Origin: Bradyrhizobium sp. CIAT3101
GTDB lineage: Bacteria; Pseudomonadota; Alphaproteobacteria; Rhizobiales; Xanthobacteraceae
DNA length: 64,000 nucleotides
NCBI RefSeq assembly: GCF_029714945.1
Contig: NZ_CP121634.1
Coordinates: 5,167,001-5,231,000 of the forward strand
Direction of reading: 5' to 3'
The position numbers and the translations under genes were made by a program. The notes beneath the pieces are model-generated. The model was not told the origin of the DNA, made no database searches, and saw only the letters and a program-made list of their open reading frames with translations. Below, in pieces: positions 19,451 through 29,191 of the stretch (the stretch's first letter is position 1; every line of letters starts with the position of its first letter).

Positions 19451-19990
19451 TTACGTCGCCGCCTTCTTCTTCGCCTTCGGCTTGGTCGCCTTCGGGACGA
19501 CCTGCGGTTCGGGCGAGCCCTCGATCGCGGAGAGGCGTCCGGACGTGAAGGTGTAGATGCCGGCGCGCGGACCCGTGGTCCAGGTCACCGTCGCGACGCG
19601 ACGACCAGCCGCATCGCTGGAGAGATTGACGGTCGAGGGCGCGCCGATACCGCGCACCACGTCGCATTCGGTGTGGCCGAGCGCGACCGTGCCGCCCATC
19701 GGCGCAGGCGCCGTCGTCGACGCATTGGCGTCGGCAGGTCCGGGCGGCGGTGTCATGCCGGGGCATCCGCCATCGGCGCTGACGAGGTCTTCGGCGCCAA
19801 CCGGCTTGTCGGGGGTCAGGGGCGGCGATTCGATCGAGATGTTCTTGATGAACAGGCGGCTCGGCTTGTTGAACCACTCGGCGTCCTTGGCGGACGCCAG
19901 CATGTCGGTTGCGCCCGAGCAGCCCGCCATCAGCGGCGCGACAGCGGCCAACGCAACTATGAGCGACTTTGGAAGCTTTTGATGTCGCAC
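19451..19990 (-). CDS. Hypothetical lipoprotein
   Basis: A 179-residue protein with a lipoprotein signal: basic start MRHQKLPKS, hydrophobic core, then the lipobox LMAGC at about residue 23. The mature part contains a threonine/serine-rich beta-type domain (ATVTWTTGPRAGIYTFTSGR) and a lysine/alanine-rich tail ending KPKAKKKAAT. It probably sits in the periplasm attached to a membrane. No named family is recognised. The alanine/lysine tail is frequent in bradyrhizobial envelope proteins and may contact peptidoglycan or DNA; this is inference. Confidence 0.8.
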   Translation of the reverse strand: MRHQKLPKSLIVALAAVAPLMAGCSGATDMLASAKDAEWFNKPSRLFIKNISIESPPLTPDKPVGAEDLVSADGGCPGMTPPPGPADANASTTAPAPMGGTVALGHTECDVVRGIGAPSTVNLSSDAAGRRVATVTWTTGPRAGIYTFTSGRLSAIEGSPEPQVVPKATKPKAKKKAAT

Positions 19991-20117
19991 GATAAACTAA
20001 ATTCCCCACGTCAAGGAGCGGCCCTAAGCGATTGTACCAACATCACTTTGCGGCACGAAGGTGGCCAAAGCCAGTCTGCCCGAGAAAGTCCAAATTATCA
20101 TTAATTGCGCGGGGTCG

Positions 20118-20570
20118 CTAATTCCGACGCTGCCACCGGCCCCGTTCGTCCGCCTGCCAATAGGTGACCTCAAATCCGCGCGTCTTGCAATCCGTCCAGG
20201 TGCTGCGGGCCGCGGCGAGCGCGTCCGGATCGTCGCCGTTGAACAGCAGCACCATGCGCTCATAGGCCTGCGCGTCCTGGGGCAGCGCGGCATTATCCAC
20301 GAGGAACCGGACATTGGCGCCGTTCGGGTTATCCGCCTCGATCGCCAGCACGATCGGCTGCTCGGCCACATCGTTCACCCGCCATGTCGCGTGCGGCAGG
20401 AAGGAATCGTCGCGATAGGTCCACAGATGCGCGTCGAGCGCATCGGCGCGCTCCGGCGAGGTCGACTGCACCACGACGCGCCAGCCGCGCTCGAGCGATT
20501 TCTCGAGAAGCGGCGGCAACACGTTCTCAACCGTCATGTTTTGCAGATGGTAGAACAGGACTTCAGTCAT
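20118..20570 (-). CDS. holC: DNA polymerase III chi subunit
   Basis: A 150-residue HolC-like protein, part of the clamp-loader accessory pair that contacts single-strand DNA-binding protein. The N terminus MTEVLFYHLQ, the block ERGWRVVVQ, the segment DALDAHLWTYRDDSFLPH and RMVLLFNGDD match the family pattern. It starts six bases after the stop of pepA on the same strand, the conserved pepA-holC arrangement of proteobacteria. Confidence 0.92.
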   Translation of the reverse strand: MTEVLFYHLQNMTVENVLPPLLEKSLERGWRVVVQSTSPERADALDAHLWTYRDDSFLPHATWRVNDVAEQPIVLAIEADNPNGANVRFLVDNAALPQDAQAYERMVLLFNGDDPDALAAARSTWTDCKTRGFEVTYWQADERGRWQRRN

Positions 20571-20576
20571 CTCGCG

Positions 20577-22076
20577 TTATTTGCGCTCGTAATGATCCGC
20601 CACCAGGCGATCGAGCAACCGGACGCCGTAGCCCGACCCCCAGCTCTGGTTGATGTCGGTCTTGGGCGCGCCCATTGCGGTGCCGGCGATGTCGAGATGC
20701 GCCCAGGGCGTGCCGTCGACGAAGCGCTGCAGGAACTGCGCCGCGGTGATCGAGCCGCCGTGACGGCCGCCGGTGTTCTTCATGTCGGCGAACTGGGAAT
20801 CGATCAGCTTGTCGTATTCGGGGCCGAGCGGCAGGCGCCAGACCTTCTCGCCGCTCTCGATGCCCGCGGCGAGCAAGCGCTCGGCGAGCTCGTCATTGTT
20901 GGAGAACATGCCGGCATGATCGGTGCCGAGCGCGACCACGATCGCGCCGGTCAGGGTCGCCAGGTCCACCATGAATTTCGGCTTGGCCTTCTTGGCCACG
21001 TACCAGAGCACGTCGGCCAGCACGAGACGGCCCTCCGCGTCGGTGTTGATGATCTCGATGGTCTGGCCCGACATCGAGGTCACGATGTCGCCCGGCCGCT
21101 GCGCGTTGCCGTCGGGCATGTTCTCGACGAGGCCGATGGCGCCGACCACGTTGACCTTGGCTTTGCGCGCCGCGAGCGCATGCATCAGGCCGACGACGCA
21201 GGCCGCCCCACCCATATCGCCCTTCATGTCCTCCATGCTGCCGGCCGGCTTGATCGAGATGCCGCCGGTGTCGAAGCAGACGCCCTTGCCGACGAAGGCG
21301 ACCGGCGCCTCGCCCTTCTTGCCGCCGTCCCAGCGCATGATCACGGTGCGGCTCGGACGCGCCGAGCCCTGGCCGACGCCGAGCAGCGCGCCCATGCCGA
21401 GCTTCTGCATCGCCTTGACGTCGAGCACCTCGATCTTGACGCCGAGCTTGCGCAGCTGACCGGCACGGCGCGCGAACTCCTCGGGGAAGAGCACGTTCGG
21501 CGGCTCGTTGACCAGATCGCGCGCGATGATGACGCCGTCGACGACCGCACCGGCCGAGGCAAAGGCCTTCTTCGCCGCGGCGGCATCGCCGACCGCCAGC
21601 GAGACGTCAGCGCGGAGCGCGCCCTCCTCGCCGTCCTTCTTTTTGGTCTTGTAGCGGTCGAACTTGTAGGCGCGCAGCCGCAGGCCCGACGCGATCGCGA
21701 CCGCCTGCTCGCCGGTCATGGCGCCGGTTGCCAGTTCCGCCATGATGGTCATGGCGGTCGTTCCCGCCTTGAGCTTGCCGGCGGCGATGCCGCCGAATTT
21801 GAGGAAGTCGTTGCCCTTGAGGCTCGATGTCTTGCCGGTCCCGATCACGATCAGGCGCTCAACCTTCAGACCCTCGGGCGCCAGGATGTCCAGGGCGGAG
21901 CCGGTTTTGCCCTTGAATGAGGCGGCAGCCGCCGCCCGCTTCACGATCTCGGCAGCCCCGCCGAGCGCCTTGGCCGTTGCCGGGCCGACCTTCAGGTCAT
22001 CGTCACAGAACACGATCAGGATGCCCCGGGCGGCACTGGTCAACGGGACGAAGCCGACCTTGATGGCATCGGACAT
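20577..22076 (-). CDS. pepA: Leucyl aminopeptidase (M17 family)
   Basis: A 499-residue two-domain cytosolic aminopeptidase using two metal ions. The M17 signature [14 protein letters not shown] lies at about residue 340. Metal-binding KGVCFDTGG and the [10 protein letters not shown] block precede it. The N-terminal macro-like domain spans roughly 1-170. Start ATG at 22076 has a GAGGAGT ribosome site. It is divergent from lptF and followed by holC. PepA proteins in other bacteria also bind DNA, but nothing here shows that. Confidence 0.96.
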   Translation of the reverse strand: MSDAIKVGFVPLTSAARGILIVFCDDDLKVGPATAKALGGAAEIVKRAAAAASFKGKTGSALDILAPEGLKVERLIVIGTGKTSSLKGNDFLKFGGIAAGKLKAGTTAMTIMAELATGAMTGEQAVAIASGLRLRAYKFDRYKTKKKDGEEGALRADVSLAVGDAAAAKKAFASAGAVVDGVIIARDLVNEPPNVLFPEEFARRAGQLRKLGVKIEVLDVKAMQKLGMGALLGVGQGSARPSRTVIMRWDGGKKGEAPVAFVGKGVCFDTGGISIKPAGSMEDMKGDMGGAACVVGLMHALAARKAKVNVVGAIGLVENMPDGNAQRPGDIVTSMSGQTIEIINTDAEGRLVLADVLWYVAKKAKPKFMVDLATLTGAIVVALGTDHAGMFSNNDELAERLLAAGIESGEKVWRLPLGPEYDKLIDSQFADMKNTGGRHGGSITAAQFLQRFVDGTPWAHLDIAGTAMGAPKTDINQSWGSGYGVRLLDRLVADHYERK

Positions 22077-22417
22077 GGGTAACTCCTCGAAAGAATGGGA
22101 CTTTTGCCGATCAGCGGGTCCAACGGAAGGCCAGACCTGAACGGCGATTCACTCGTCTCGCCCCACTATGGGCGAGAAGCGCGGTCGCTGCCAAGCACCG
22201 CCCGTGGCCGGGACGCCACAATGAGGGAAATATTAACCATATATTGAGGGTGCCATGGGTCAGCCATTTTGTTGACGGATCAAAGGGATGGTAGTGAGAA
22301 AGTGAGGCTCCGGAAGAGCTGGCTGTCCGACCTTGGGGATCCCCTCGCGGGGATTGGTTGGACAGAAGGAATTCCGGCGCGCGCGTTGGGGCTTTGGTGG
22401 GATTCGTGCGGTAGCGC
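22077..22417. other. Divergent promoter region of pepA and the lptFGD operon
   Basis: About 340 bases with no supported gene. It contains an AT-rich patch (22228-22247) and a candidate CtrA-type site listed separately. Both promoters should lie here. Confidence 0.55.
22233..22247 (+). promoter_or_regulatory. Candidate CtrA-type box
   Basis: TTAA-CCATATA-TTGA fits the alphaproteobacterial CtrA pattern TTAA-N7-TTAA with one mismatch. It lies in the AT-rich part of the pepA/lptF divergent region. Pattern match only. Confidence 0.3.
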
Positions 22418-23587
22418 ATGGGGTCAATCGACAGGTATATTTTCCGCACGACGCTGGCGTCGTTTGCGCTCGTCCTGGTCAGCCTCACCGGCGTGATCTG
22501 GATTACGCAGGCGTTGCGCGGCATCGACCTGATGACGAGCCAGGGTCAGACCATCATGACCTTCCTCGGCATCACCAGCCTCGTGATCCCGGCGCTGGTG
22601 CTGATCATCTCGCCGATCGCGCTGATGATCGCGATCTCGCACACGCTGAACAAGCTCGCCACCGATTCCGAGATCATCGTGATGAATGCCGCCGGCTTCT
22701 CGCCGTTCCGGCTGTTCTATCCGTTCTTCTACGCCACCTGCGTGGTGGCGCTGCTGGTCGCCTTCATCGCCGCCTATCTCGCGCCCGACGGCATGCGGCG
22801 GATCAAGCAGTGGGATGCCGAGATCACCGCCGACGTGCTCACCAACATCCTGCAGCCCGGTCGCTTCGCCCAGCTCGACAAGAACCTTACGATCCGGATT
22901 CGCGAGCGGCTGCCCGGCGGCATCCTCGCCGGCATCTTCATCGACGACCGCCGCGATCCCAATGAGCGCGTCTCGATCGTGGCCGAGCACGGCGAGGTCG
23001 TGAAGAACGAGAACGGATCGTTCCTGGTGCTCAAGGACGGCAATCTGCAGCGTTTCGAGGCGGGCAAGCGCGATCCTGCGCTGGTGGCTTTCGGCCGCTA
23101 CGGCTTCGACATGTCGAAGTTCGGCAACCAGGGCCACGACGTCACCCTCGGCATCCGCGAGCGCTATCTGTGGGAGCTGTTCTCGCCGTCCGAGGACGAC
23201 CCGGTCTACAAGCAAATCCCCGGACAGTTCCGCTCGGCGCTGCATGACAGCCTGCTCGCGCCGATCTATCCGTTCGCCTTCGCCGTCTTGACCTTCGCCT
23301 TCCTGGGGGCGCCGCGTACCACCCGCCAGAGCCGCAACTTCTCGATCGGCTCCTCGATCCTCGCCGTGTTCGGCCTGCGCATGGCCGGCTTCGCCTGCTC
23401 GGTCATGGCCGTGAAATCGTCGGGCCCGGTGCTGGCCCAGTACGTGATGGTGCTCGGGGCGATCGCCGTCGGGCTGTGGATGGTCATCGGCGGCATCGTG
23501 GTCGAGCCGCCGCCCGGCCTGATGGAAGCCATCAACAAATCGAACGCGCGGATCGCGCGGCTGTTCGGACGGCCGGCCGCCGCATGA
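22418..23587 (+). CDS. lptF: LPS export permease LptF
   Basis: A 389-residue YjgP/YjgQ-family permease of the Lpt ABC transporter that lifts lipopolysaccharide from the inner membrane. Three N-terminal helices (about 10-125) and three C-terminal helices (about 275-365) flank a periplasmic beta-jellyroll. The N-terminal segment MGSIDRYIFRTTLASFALVL and the loop LAPDGMRRIKQW are typical. The stop overlaps the lptG start by four bases (ATGA), so the two partner subunits are translationally coupled. Confidence 0.95.
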   Translation: MGSIDRYIFRTTLASFALVLVSLTGVIWITQALRGIDLMTSQGQTIMTFLGITSLVIPALVLIISPIALMIAISHTLNKLATDSEIIVMNAAGFSPFRLFYPFFYATCVVALLVAFIAAYLAPDGMRRIKQWDAEITADVLTNILQPGRFAQLDKNLTIRIRERLPGGILAGIFIDDRRDPNERVSIVAEHGEVVKNENGSFLVLKDGNLQRFEAGKRDPALVAFGRYGFDMSKFGNQGHDVTLGIRERYLWELFSPSEDDPVYKQIPGQFRSALHDSLLAPIYPFAFAVLTFAFLGAPRTTRQSRNFSIGSSILAVFGLRMAGFACSVMAVKSSGPVLAQYVMVLGAIAVGLWMVIGGIVVEPPPGLMEAINKSNARIARLFGRPAAA

Positions 23588-24681
23588 GCATGCTCACCAA
23601 CACGCTCGGGCGCTATTTTGCCGGCCGCTTCGTGGTCGCCGCACTCGGCGTGTTCGCGAGCATCTTCCTGCTGCTGGTGCTGGTCGACTACATCGAGATG
23701 GTGCGCAAGACCTCGGGGCTTGCGTCGGCGTCGGCGATCATGGTGGCCGAGACGTCGCTTTTCCGGGTGCCGCAATTGCTGGAGAAGCTGACACCGTTCT
23801 GCATGCTGATCGGCGCCATGACCTGCTATCTCGCCCTCTCCCGCCGGCTCGAGCTCGTGGTGGCGCGCGCCGCCGGCATCTCGGCCTGGCAGTTCATCTC
23901 GCCCGCGCTCGGCAGCGCGCTTCTGATCGGCGTGATCGCCACCGTCGCCTACAATCCGATGTCGGCGAACCTGCGCGAGCTGTCCAAGCGCATGGAAGCA
24001 GAGCTGTTCGGCTCGGCGCCCGGCGGCGGCATTCAGGACGCCTCGGGCTTCTGGCTCAACCAGGTGACCAGCGACGGCCAGACCATCATCAACGCCGCGC
24101 GCAGCGAACAGCAGGGCGTCCGGCTGACCGGGCTCACACTGTTCCGGTTTGACACAGAGCAGCACTTCAAGGAGCGGGTCGAGGCGCGCGAGGCGACGCT
24201 CGAGGCCGGCCACTGGCTGTTCAAGGGCGTGCGCCGCTTCTCGCTCGACGCCCCGCCGGTCGACCAGGCCAGCCTCGAGATTCCGACGACGTTGACCGAA
24301 GCGCAGGTCCGAAACAGCTTTTCCACACCCGAGACTGTGTCCTTTTGGCAACTACCGAGCTACATCCGCTCATCGGAGAGCTCGGGGTTCGCGACAGCCG
24401 GATATCGACTCCAGTATCACAAGCTGCTGGCACAGCCGTTTTTGCTCGCCGCCATGGTGATGCTCGCGGCTTCAGTGTCGCTGCGCTTCTTCCGGATGGG
24501 CGGCGTACAGAAGATGGTTTTGAGTGGCGTGGGCGCAGGCTTTCTGCTCTACGTTTTGTCGAAAGTGACTGAAGACTTGAGCAAGGCTGAGTTGATGCAT
24601 CCGATCGCTGCGGCGTGGTTGCCCGTAGTGGTGGGCGGCCTCACCGGCTTTTTGGCCTTGTTGTACCAGGAGGACGGTTAG
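23584..24681 (+). CDS. lptG: LPS export permease LptG
   Basis: A 365-residue partner of LptF with the same fold: helices near residues 15-120, a periplasmic jellyroll, and helices near 280-360. The start MSMLTNTLGRYFAGRFV at 23584 is the one overlapping the lptF stop. The C terminus overlaps the first base of the likely lptD GTG start. LptF and LptG bind the cytosolic ATPase LptB, which is not encoded in this window. Confidence 0.94.
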   Translation: MSMLTNTLGRYFAGRFVVAALGVFASIFLLLVLVDYIEMVRKTSGLASASAIMVAETSLFRVPQLLEKLTPFCMLIGAMTCYLALSRRLELVVARAAGISAWQFISPALGSALLIGVIATVAYNPMSANLRELSKRMEAELFGSAPGGGIQDASGFWLNQVTSDGQTIINAARSEQQGVRLTGLTLFRFDTEQHFKERVEAREATLEAGHWLFKGVRRFSLDAPPVDQASLEIPTTLTEAQVRNSFSTPETVSFWQLPSYIRSSESSGFATAGYRLQYHKLLAQPFLLAAMVMLAASVSLRFFRMGGVQKMVLSGVGAGFLLYVLSKVTEDLSKAELMHPIAAAWLPVVVGGLTGFLALLYQEDG

Positions 24682-27167
24682 TGACTGCCGTCCGCAGAGG
24701 ACTCGTGTCTGATTCGACGTTGCGCACCCCCGTGCGCGCGAACGGATACGGCTTGGCTGTCCGCAGGCTCGTCCTCGCCCTGATCGCGACCGCATCGTTC
24801 GCCGGCATGATCGATCTTGCCGCCGTGACGCCGGCTGCCGCCCAGAGCTACACCTACAATCCGCTGCCGCCGCGTCCGAAGCCGCCGAAGGCCGCCAATG
24901 ACGGGCAGATGCTCGTGCAGGCGACCGAGGTCGATTACGACTACAACAATTCGCGCGTCTCGGCGGTCGGCAACGTCCAGCTGTTCTACAACGGCACCAG
25001 CGTCGAGGCCGACCGGGTCATCTACGACCAGAAGACCAAGCGGCTCCATGCCGAAGGCAACATCCGCATGACGGATGCCGACGGCAAGATCACCTATGCC
25101 GAGATCCTGGATCTCTCCGACGACTACCGCGACGGTTTCGTCGATTCGCTGCGCGTGGACACCGCCGACCAGACCCGCATGGCCGCGACCCGCGCCGACC
25201 GCTCCAGCGGCAACTACACGGTGTTCGAGAACGGCGTCTACACGGCCTGCGCGCCGTGTAAGGACGATCCGAAGAAGCCCCCGCTCTGGCAGGTCAAGGG
25301 TGCCCGCATCATCCACGACCAGCAGGAGAAGATGCTGTATTTCGAGACGGCGCAGCTCGAATTCTTCGGCGTGCCGCTCGCCTACATGCCCTATTTCTCG
25401 ACGCCCGATCCGACCGTGAAGCGCAAGACCGGCTTCCTGATGCCGGGCTTCACCTCCTACACGGCGTTCGGCTACGGCGTCGAAGTCCCGTTCTACTGGG
25501 CGATCGCGCCCGACATGGATGCGACCTTCAGCCCGCGCATCACCTCCAAGCAGGGCGTGCTGTTCCAGGCCGAGTTCCGCCAGCGCCTGCTGGACGGTGC
25601 CTACCAGGTTCGCGTCTACGGCATCGACCAGCTCAACCCCGGCAATTTCGCCGGCCAGCCGGGCGATCGTCAGTTCCGCGGCGGCATCGAGACCAAGGGC
25701 CAGTTCGCGCTGAACGACAAATGGGTCTGGGGCTGGGACGGCGTCCTGCTCTCCGACTACTATTTCATGTCGGACTACCGCCTGTCGGCCTATCGCGATC
25801 CGCTCGGTTCGTTCCTGAACCTGCCGACGGATGCGCTGTCGCAGCTCTATCTGACCGGCGTCGGCAACCGCAGCTTCTTCGACGCGCGCACGATGTACTG
25901 GACGAGCTTCTCGGGTAACCAGCAGCAGGTCCCGGTCGTCTATCCCGTGATCGACTACTCGAACGTGCTCAACTATCCGATCTTCGGCGGCGAGGTCTCC
26001 TACAAGACCAACTTCGTCAATCTGACGCGTAACGACGCGGCGTTCGATCCGATCACGACGACGGCCAACACCAACGGCCTGTGCACGACGACCTCGGCCG
26101 ATCCGCTCGCGCGCACACCGTCGCAGTGCCTGCTGCGCGGCTTCCCCGGCACCTACACCCGCCTGACGGCGGAGGCGCAGTGGCGCAAGTCCTTCACCGA
26201 TCCGTTCGGCGAGATCTGGACGCCGTTCGCGATCCTGCGCGCCGACGCGATCAATTCCGACGTCTCCAACCAGCCGGGCGTGTCGAACTACCTGCCCGTC
26301 GGCAACACCCAGGCGTTCCGCCTGATGCCGACCGTCGGCCTCGAATATCGCTATCCCTTCATCAACGTTCAGCCCTGGGGCTCGACCACCATCGAGCCGA
26401 TCGCGCAGATCATCATCCGCCCGAACGAGACCTATGCCGGCAAGCTCCCGAACGAGGATGCGCAGAGCATGGTGTTCGACGCCTCGAACCTGTTCAGCGT
26501 CGACAAGTTCTCCGGCTACGACCGCGTCGAAGGCGGCGGCCGCGCCAATGTCGGCGTGCAGGCGACCACGCAGTTCGACAAGGGCGGCGCCGTCAAGGTG
26601 CTGTTCGGCCAGTCCTACCAGCTGTTCGGCATGAACTCCTTCGCGGTGCAGGACTCCATCAACACCGGCATCAATTCCGGCCTCGACAAGCCGCGTTCGG
26701 ATTACGTGGCGAGCGCCGCCTACTCGCCGAACAGCACCTATACGTTCAGCGTCCGCTCCCGCATGGACGAGCAGACCTGGAACATCCAGCGCTTCGAGGC
26801 GGAGGGCCGCGCCAACTTCAACCGCTGGTCGGTCAGCGTGATGTACGGCAATTACGCGCCGCAGCCGGAACTCGGCTACCTGACCCGCCGCGAGGGCATC
26901 CTGACGACCGGCTCGATCAAGGTCGCGACCAATTGGGTGGTGACGGGCTCGGCGCGCTGGGACCTCGAGGCCAACAAGATCAACCAATATGTGCTCGGCG
27001 CCGGCTATGTCGACGATTGCTTCGTGCTGGCGGCGAACTATGTAACTTCGTATAGCTATTCCGCGGGCACCACGCCGCCCGTGCTGAGCCACGCGTTCAT
27101 GTTCCAGATCGGCCTGCGCACGCTGGCGACCTCGACCGGGTCCAGCTCGTCCGCCGGCTACCAGTGA
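24681..27167 (+). CDS. lptD: LPS assembly outer-membrane protein LptD
   Basis: An 828-residue outer-membrane translocon that inserts LPS into the outer leaflet. A signal region ends near AAAQS (about residue 53 from this start). The N-terminal OstA beta-jellyroll follows (about 70-190, with QATEVDYDYNNSRVSAVGNV), then a large C-terminal barrel rich in aromatic strands. The GTG at 24681 is chosen because AGGAGG lies just upstream and it shares one base with the lptG stop; the GTG at 24705 is an alternative. A CAPC pair after the jellyroll recalls the disulfides of LptD. Confidence 0.93.
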   Translation: MTAVRRGLVSDSTLRTPVRANGYGLAVRRLVLALIATASFAGMIDLAAVTPAAAQSYTYNPLPPRPKPPKAANDGQMLVQATEVDYDYNNSRVSAVGNVQLFYNGTSVEADRVIYDQKTKRLHAEGNIRMTDADGKITYAEILDLSDDYRDGFVDSLRVDTADQTRMAATRADRSSGNYTVFENGVYTACAPCKDDPKKPPLWQVKGARIIHDQQEKMLYFETAQLEFFGVPLAYMPYFSTPDPTVKRKTGFLMPGFTSYTAFGYGVEVPFYWAIAPDMDATFSPRITSKQGVLFQAEFRQRLLDGAYQVRVYGIDQLNPGNFAGQPGDRQFRGGIETKGQFALNDKWVWGWDGVLLSDYYFMSDYRLSAYRDPLGSFLNLPTDALSQLYLTGVGNRSFFDARTMYWTSFSGNQQQVPVVYPVIDYSNVLNYPIFGGEVSYKTNFVNLTRNDAAFDPITTTANTNGLCTTTSADPLARTPSQCLLRGFPGTYTRLTAEAQWRKSFTDPFGEIWTPFAILRADAINSDVSNQPGVSNYLPVGNTQAFRLMPTVGLEYRYPFINVQPWGSTTIEPIAQIIIRPNETYAGKLPNEDAQSMVFDASNLFSVDKFSGYDRVEGGGRANVGVQATTQFDKGGAVKVLFGQSYQLFGMNSFAVQDSINTGINSGLDKPRSDYVASAAYSPNSTYTFSVRSRMDEQTWNIQRFEAEGRANFNRWSVSVMYGNYAPQPELGYLTRREGILTTGSIKVATNWVVTGSARWDLEANKINQYVLGAGYVDDCFVLAANYVTSYSYSAGTTPPVLSHAFMFQIGLRTLATSTGSSSSAGYQ

Positions 27168-27221
27168 ACCCGTTTGAGTTGCCGGCCGCTTGTTCCCTCT
27201 CGCGGGATCATTGCGGCTGAC

Positions 27222-28181
27222 ATGCGAGCGACAAATATGACCACCCGATTGCCTGTCTTCCGTCTCCCCCTCTTCGTGCTGGGCGCTGTGCTGGCCTCCG
27301 TACTGGTTCTCGCCGGCGCACCTGCGCATGCGCAGAACATCGTCGTCATGGTCAACGGCGATCCCATCACCGATTTCGACATCGAGCAGCGCTCCAAGCT
27401 CGAGACGCTGACGACGCAGAAGCCGCAAAACCGGCAGGACATCATCAACACGTTGATCGACGACAAGATCAAGCTGAAGGAAGGCAAGAAATACGGCGTC
27501 GACCCCACCGCATCCGACGTCAACGGATCCTACGAGGGCATGGCGCAGCGCATGCGCATCTCGATCGATCAGCTCAGCAAATCGCTCGAGACCAAGGGCG
27601 TGCGCCCCGAAGCGCTCAAGAACCGCATGAAGGCCGAGATGGTCTGGACCAGCCTCGTGCGCGGCCGCTTCAAGGAGAAGCTGATCGTCGGCGAGAAGGA
27701 CGTCGCCGACAAGGTGCGCGAAGGCGGCGACGAGAAGCTGCAGATCGAGGGCACCGAATACAAGATGCAGCCGATCGTGCTAATCGTGCCGCGCGGCTCG
27801 TCCGCCGCTTTCCAGGAGACGCGGATGAAGGAAGCCGAGCAGTATCGCTCGCGTGTCGGAAGCTGCGAGGAAGCCAATTCCCTGTTCCGTTCGACGCCGA
27901 ACGCCACCATCCGCGACACCGTCACCAAGACCACGGCTGACCTGCCGGAGGCACTGCGCAAGGTTCTCGACGACACCGCGATCGGTCACCTCACGGCCCC
28001 TGAAGTGACCAAGGCCGGCATCGAGATGGTCGTGCTTTGCGCGCGCAAGCCGACCACGATCGATACGCCGAAGAAGCGCGAGATCCGCGAGAAGATGTAT
28101 ACGGAGAAGTACGAGAAGACCCAGAGGGCCTATCTCGACGAGCTCCGCAAGGCGGCGATGATCGAATATCGCAACCGCTGA
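27222..28181 (+). CDS. SurA-like periplasmic chaperone / peptidyl-prolyl isomerase
   Basis: A roughly 320-residue secreted protein with a signal peptide (LPLFVLGAVLASVLVLAG, cleaved after AHAQ). An N-terminal SurA-type chaperone domain starts IVVMVNGDPITDFDIEQRS. A parvulin-type isomerase core is weak or degenerate in the C-terminal half (PIVLIVPRGSS onward), so enzymatic activity is uncertain. Its place between lptD and pdxA matches the surA position in proteobacteria, where SurA helps fold LptD. The start at 27222 is uncertain; ATG at 27237 is possible. Its stop overlaps the pdxA start as TGATG. Confidence 0.88.
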   Translation: MRATNMTTRLPVFRLPLFVLGAVLASVLVLAGAPAHAQNIVVMVNGDPITDFDIEQRSKLETLTTQKPQNRQDIINTLIDDKIKLKEGKKYGVDPTASDVNGSYEGMAQRMRISIDQLSKSLETKGVRPEALKNRMKAEMVWTSLVRGRFKEKLIVGEKDVADKVREGGDEKLQIEGTEYKMQPIVLIVPRGSSAAFQETRMKEAEQYRSRVGSCEEANSLFRSTPNATIRDTVTKTTADLPEALRKVLDDTAIGHLTAPEVTKAGIEMVVLCARKPTTIDTPKKREIREKMYTEKYEKTQRAYLDELRKAAMIEYRNR

Positions 28182-29191
28182 TGGCCGCTCCCGCAAAGCC
28201 CCTTGCACTGACGCTCGGAGAGCCCGCCGGCATCGGCCCCGACATCACCATCGCGGCCTGGCTCAGGCGCCGCGAGCTCGACCTTCCCGCCTTCTATTTG
28301 CTTGGCGACGAGGCGCTGATCGCGCAGCGCGCCAAGGCACTCGGCGCCGATATCAGGATCGCCGCGGTGAAGCCGGGCGAAGCCGAGACTGCCTTTGCGG
28401 ACGCCCTGCCCGTGGCCGCGACCGGCGAGCGAGCGACCGCTGCGCCCGGCAAGCCCGACGCATCGAGCGCACCGGCAGCGCTTGCCTCGATCCGCCAGGC
28501 GGTCGACGACGTCCGCGCCGGCCACGCCAGCGCCGTCGTCACCAACCCGATCGCCAAGAGCGTGCTTTACCGCGCAGGCTTCCGTCATCCCGGCCACACC
28601 GAATTCCTTGCGGAGCTCGCGAGCCTCGATGGCCGCGTGCCGCAGCCGGTGATGATGCTGTGGTCGCCGCGGCTCGCCGTGGTGCCGGTAACGATCCACG
28701 TGTCCGTGCGGGACGCGCTCGCCCAGCTCACCAGCGATCTCATCGTCTCGACCGTGCGCATCGTTGCGACCGAGCTGAAATCCCGCTTCGGCATCGCCCG
28801 TCCCCGCATCGCGGTCTCCGGCCTCAATCCGCATGCCGGCGAGGACGGCTCGCTCGGCCATGAAGAGCAGACCGTGATTGCGCCGGCGCTCAAGCTCCTG
28901 CGCAATGACGGCGTCGACGCCAGGGGACCGCTCCCCGCCGACACCATGTTCCACGAGGCCGCGCGCAACACCTATGACTGCGCGGTCTGCATGTATCACG
29001 ACCAGGCGCTGATCCCGATCAAGACGGTGGCGTTCGACGACGCCGTCAATGTCACGCTTGGCCTGCCCTTCATCCGCACCTCGCCCGATCACGGCACCGC
29101 CTTCGACATCGCCGGCACCGGCAAGGCCAATCCGGCCAGCCTGGTCGCCGCGCTCAAGCTTGCCAGCCGCATGGCGGCTGCAAACAGCTGA
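28181..29191 (+). CDS. pdxA: 4-hydroxythreonine-4-phosphate dehydrogenase
   Basis: A 336-residue enzyme of pyridoxal phosphate synthesis that oxidises 4-phosphohydroxythreonine with NAD. Hallmarks are [12 protein letters not shown] at the N terminus, [13 protein letters not shown] (metal histidine), [10 protein letters not shown] and [11 protein letters not shown]. The ATG at 28181 sits on the last base of the upstream stop, and its own stop overlaps the rsmA start in the same TGATG manner. The pdxA-rsmA pairing is conserved. Confidence 0.97.
   Translation: MAAPAKPLALTLGEPAGIGPDITIAAWLRRRELDLPAFYLLGDEALIAQRAKALGADIRIAAVKPGEAETAFADALPVAATGERATAAPGKPDASSAPAALASIRQAVDDVRAGHASAVVTNPIAKSVLYRAGFRHPGHTEFLAELASLDGRVPQPVMMLWSPRLAVVPVTIHVSVRDALAQLTSDLIVSTVRIVATELKSRFGIARPRIAVSGLNPHAGEDGSLGHEEQTVIAPALKLLRNDGVDARGPLPADTMFHEAARNTYDCAVCMYHDQALIPIKTVAFDDAVNVTLGLPFIRTSPDHGTAFDIAGTGKANPASLVAALKLASRMAAANS

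Noticed and set aside
20061..21920. Open frame opposite pepA and holC
   Set aside because: pepA has the M17 signature and holC has the chi-subunit pattern. The shadow frame has no domain.
24678..27428. A 900-codon open frame opposite lptD
   Set aside because: It is a GC-rich shadow. The lptD frame has a signal peptide, OstA domain and barrel strands.
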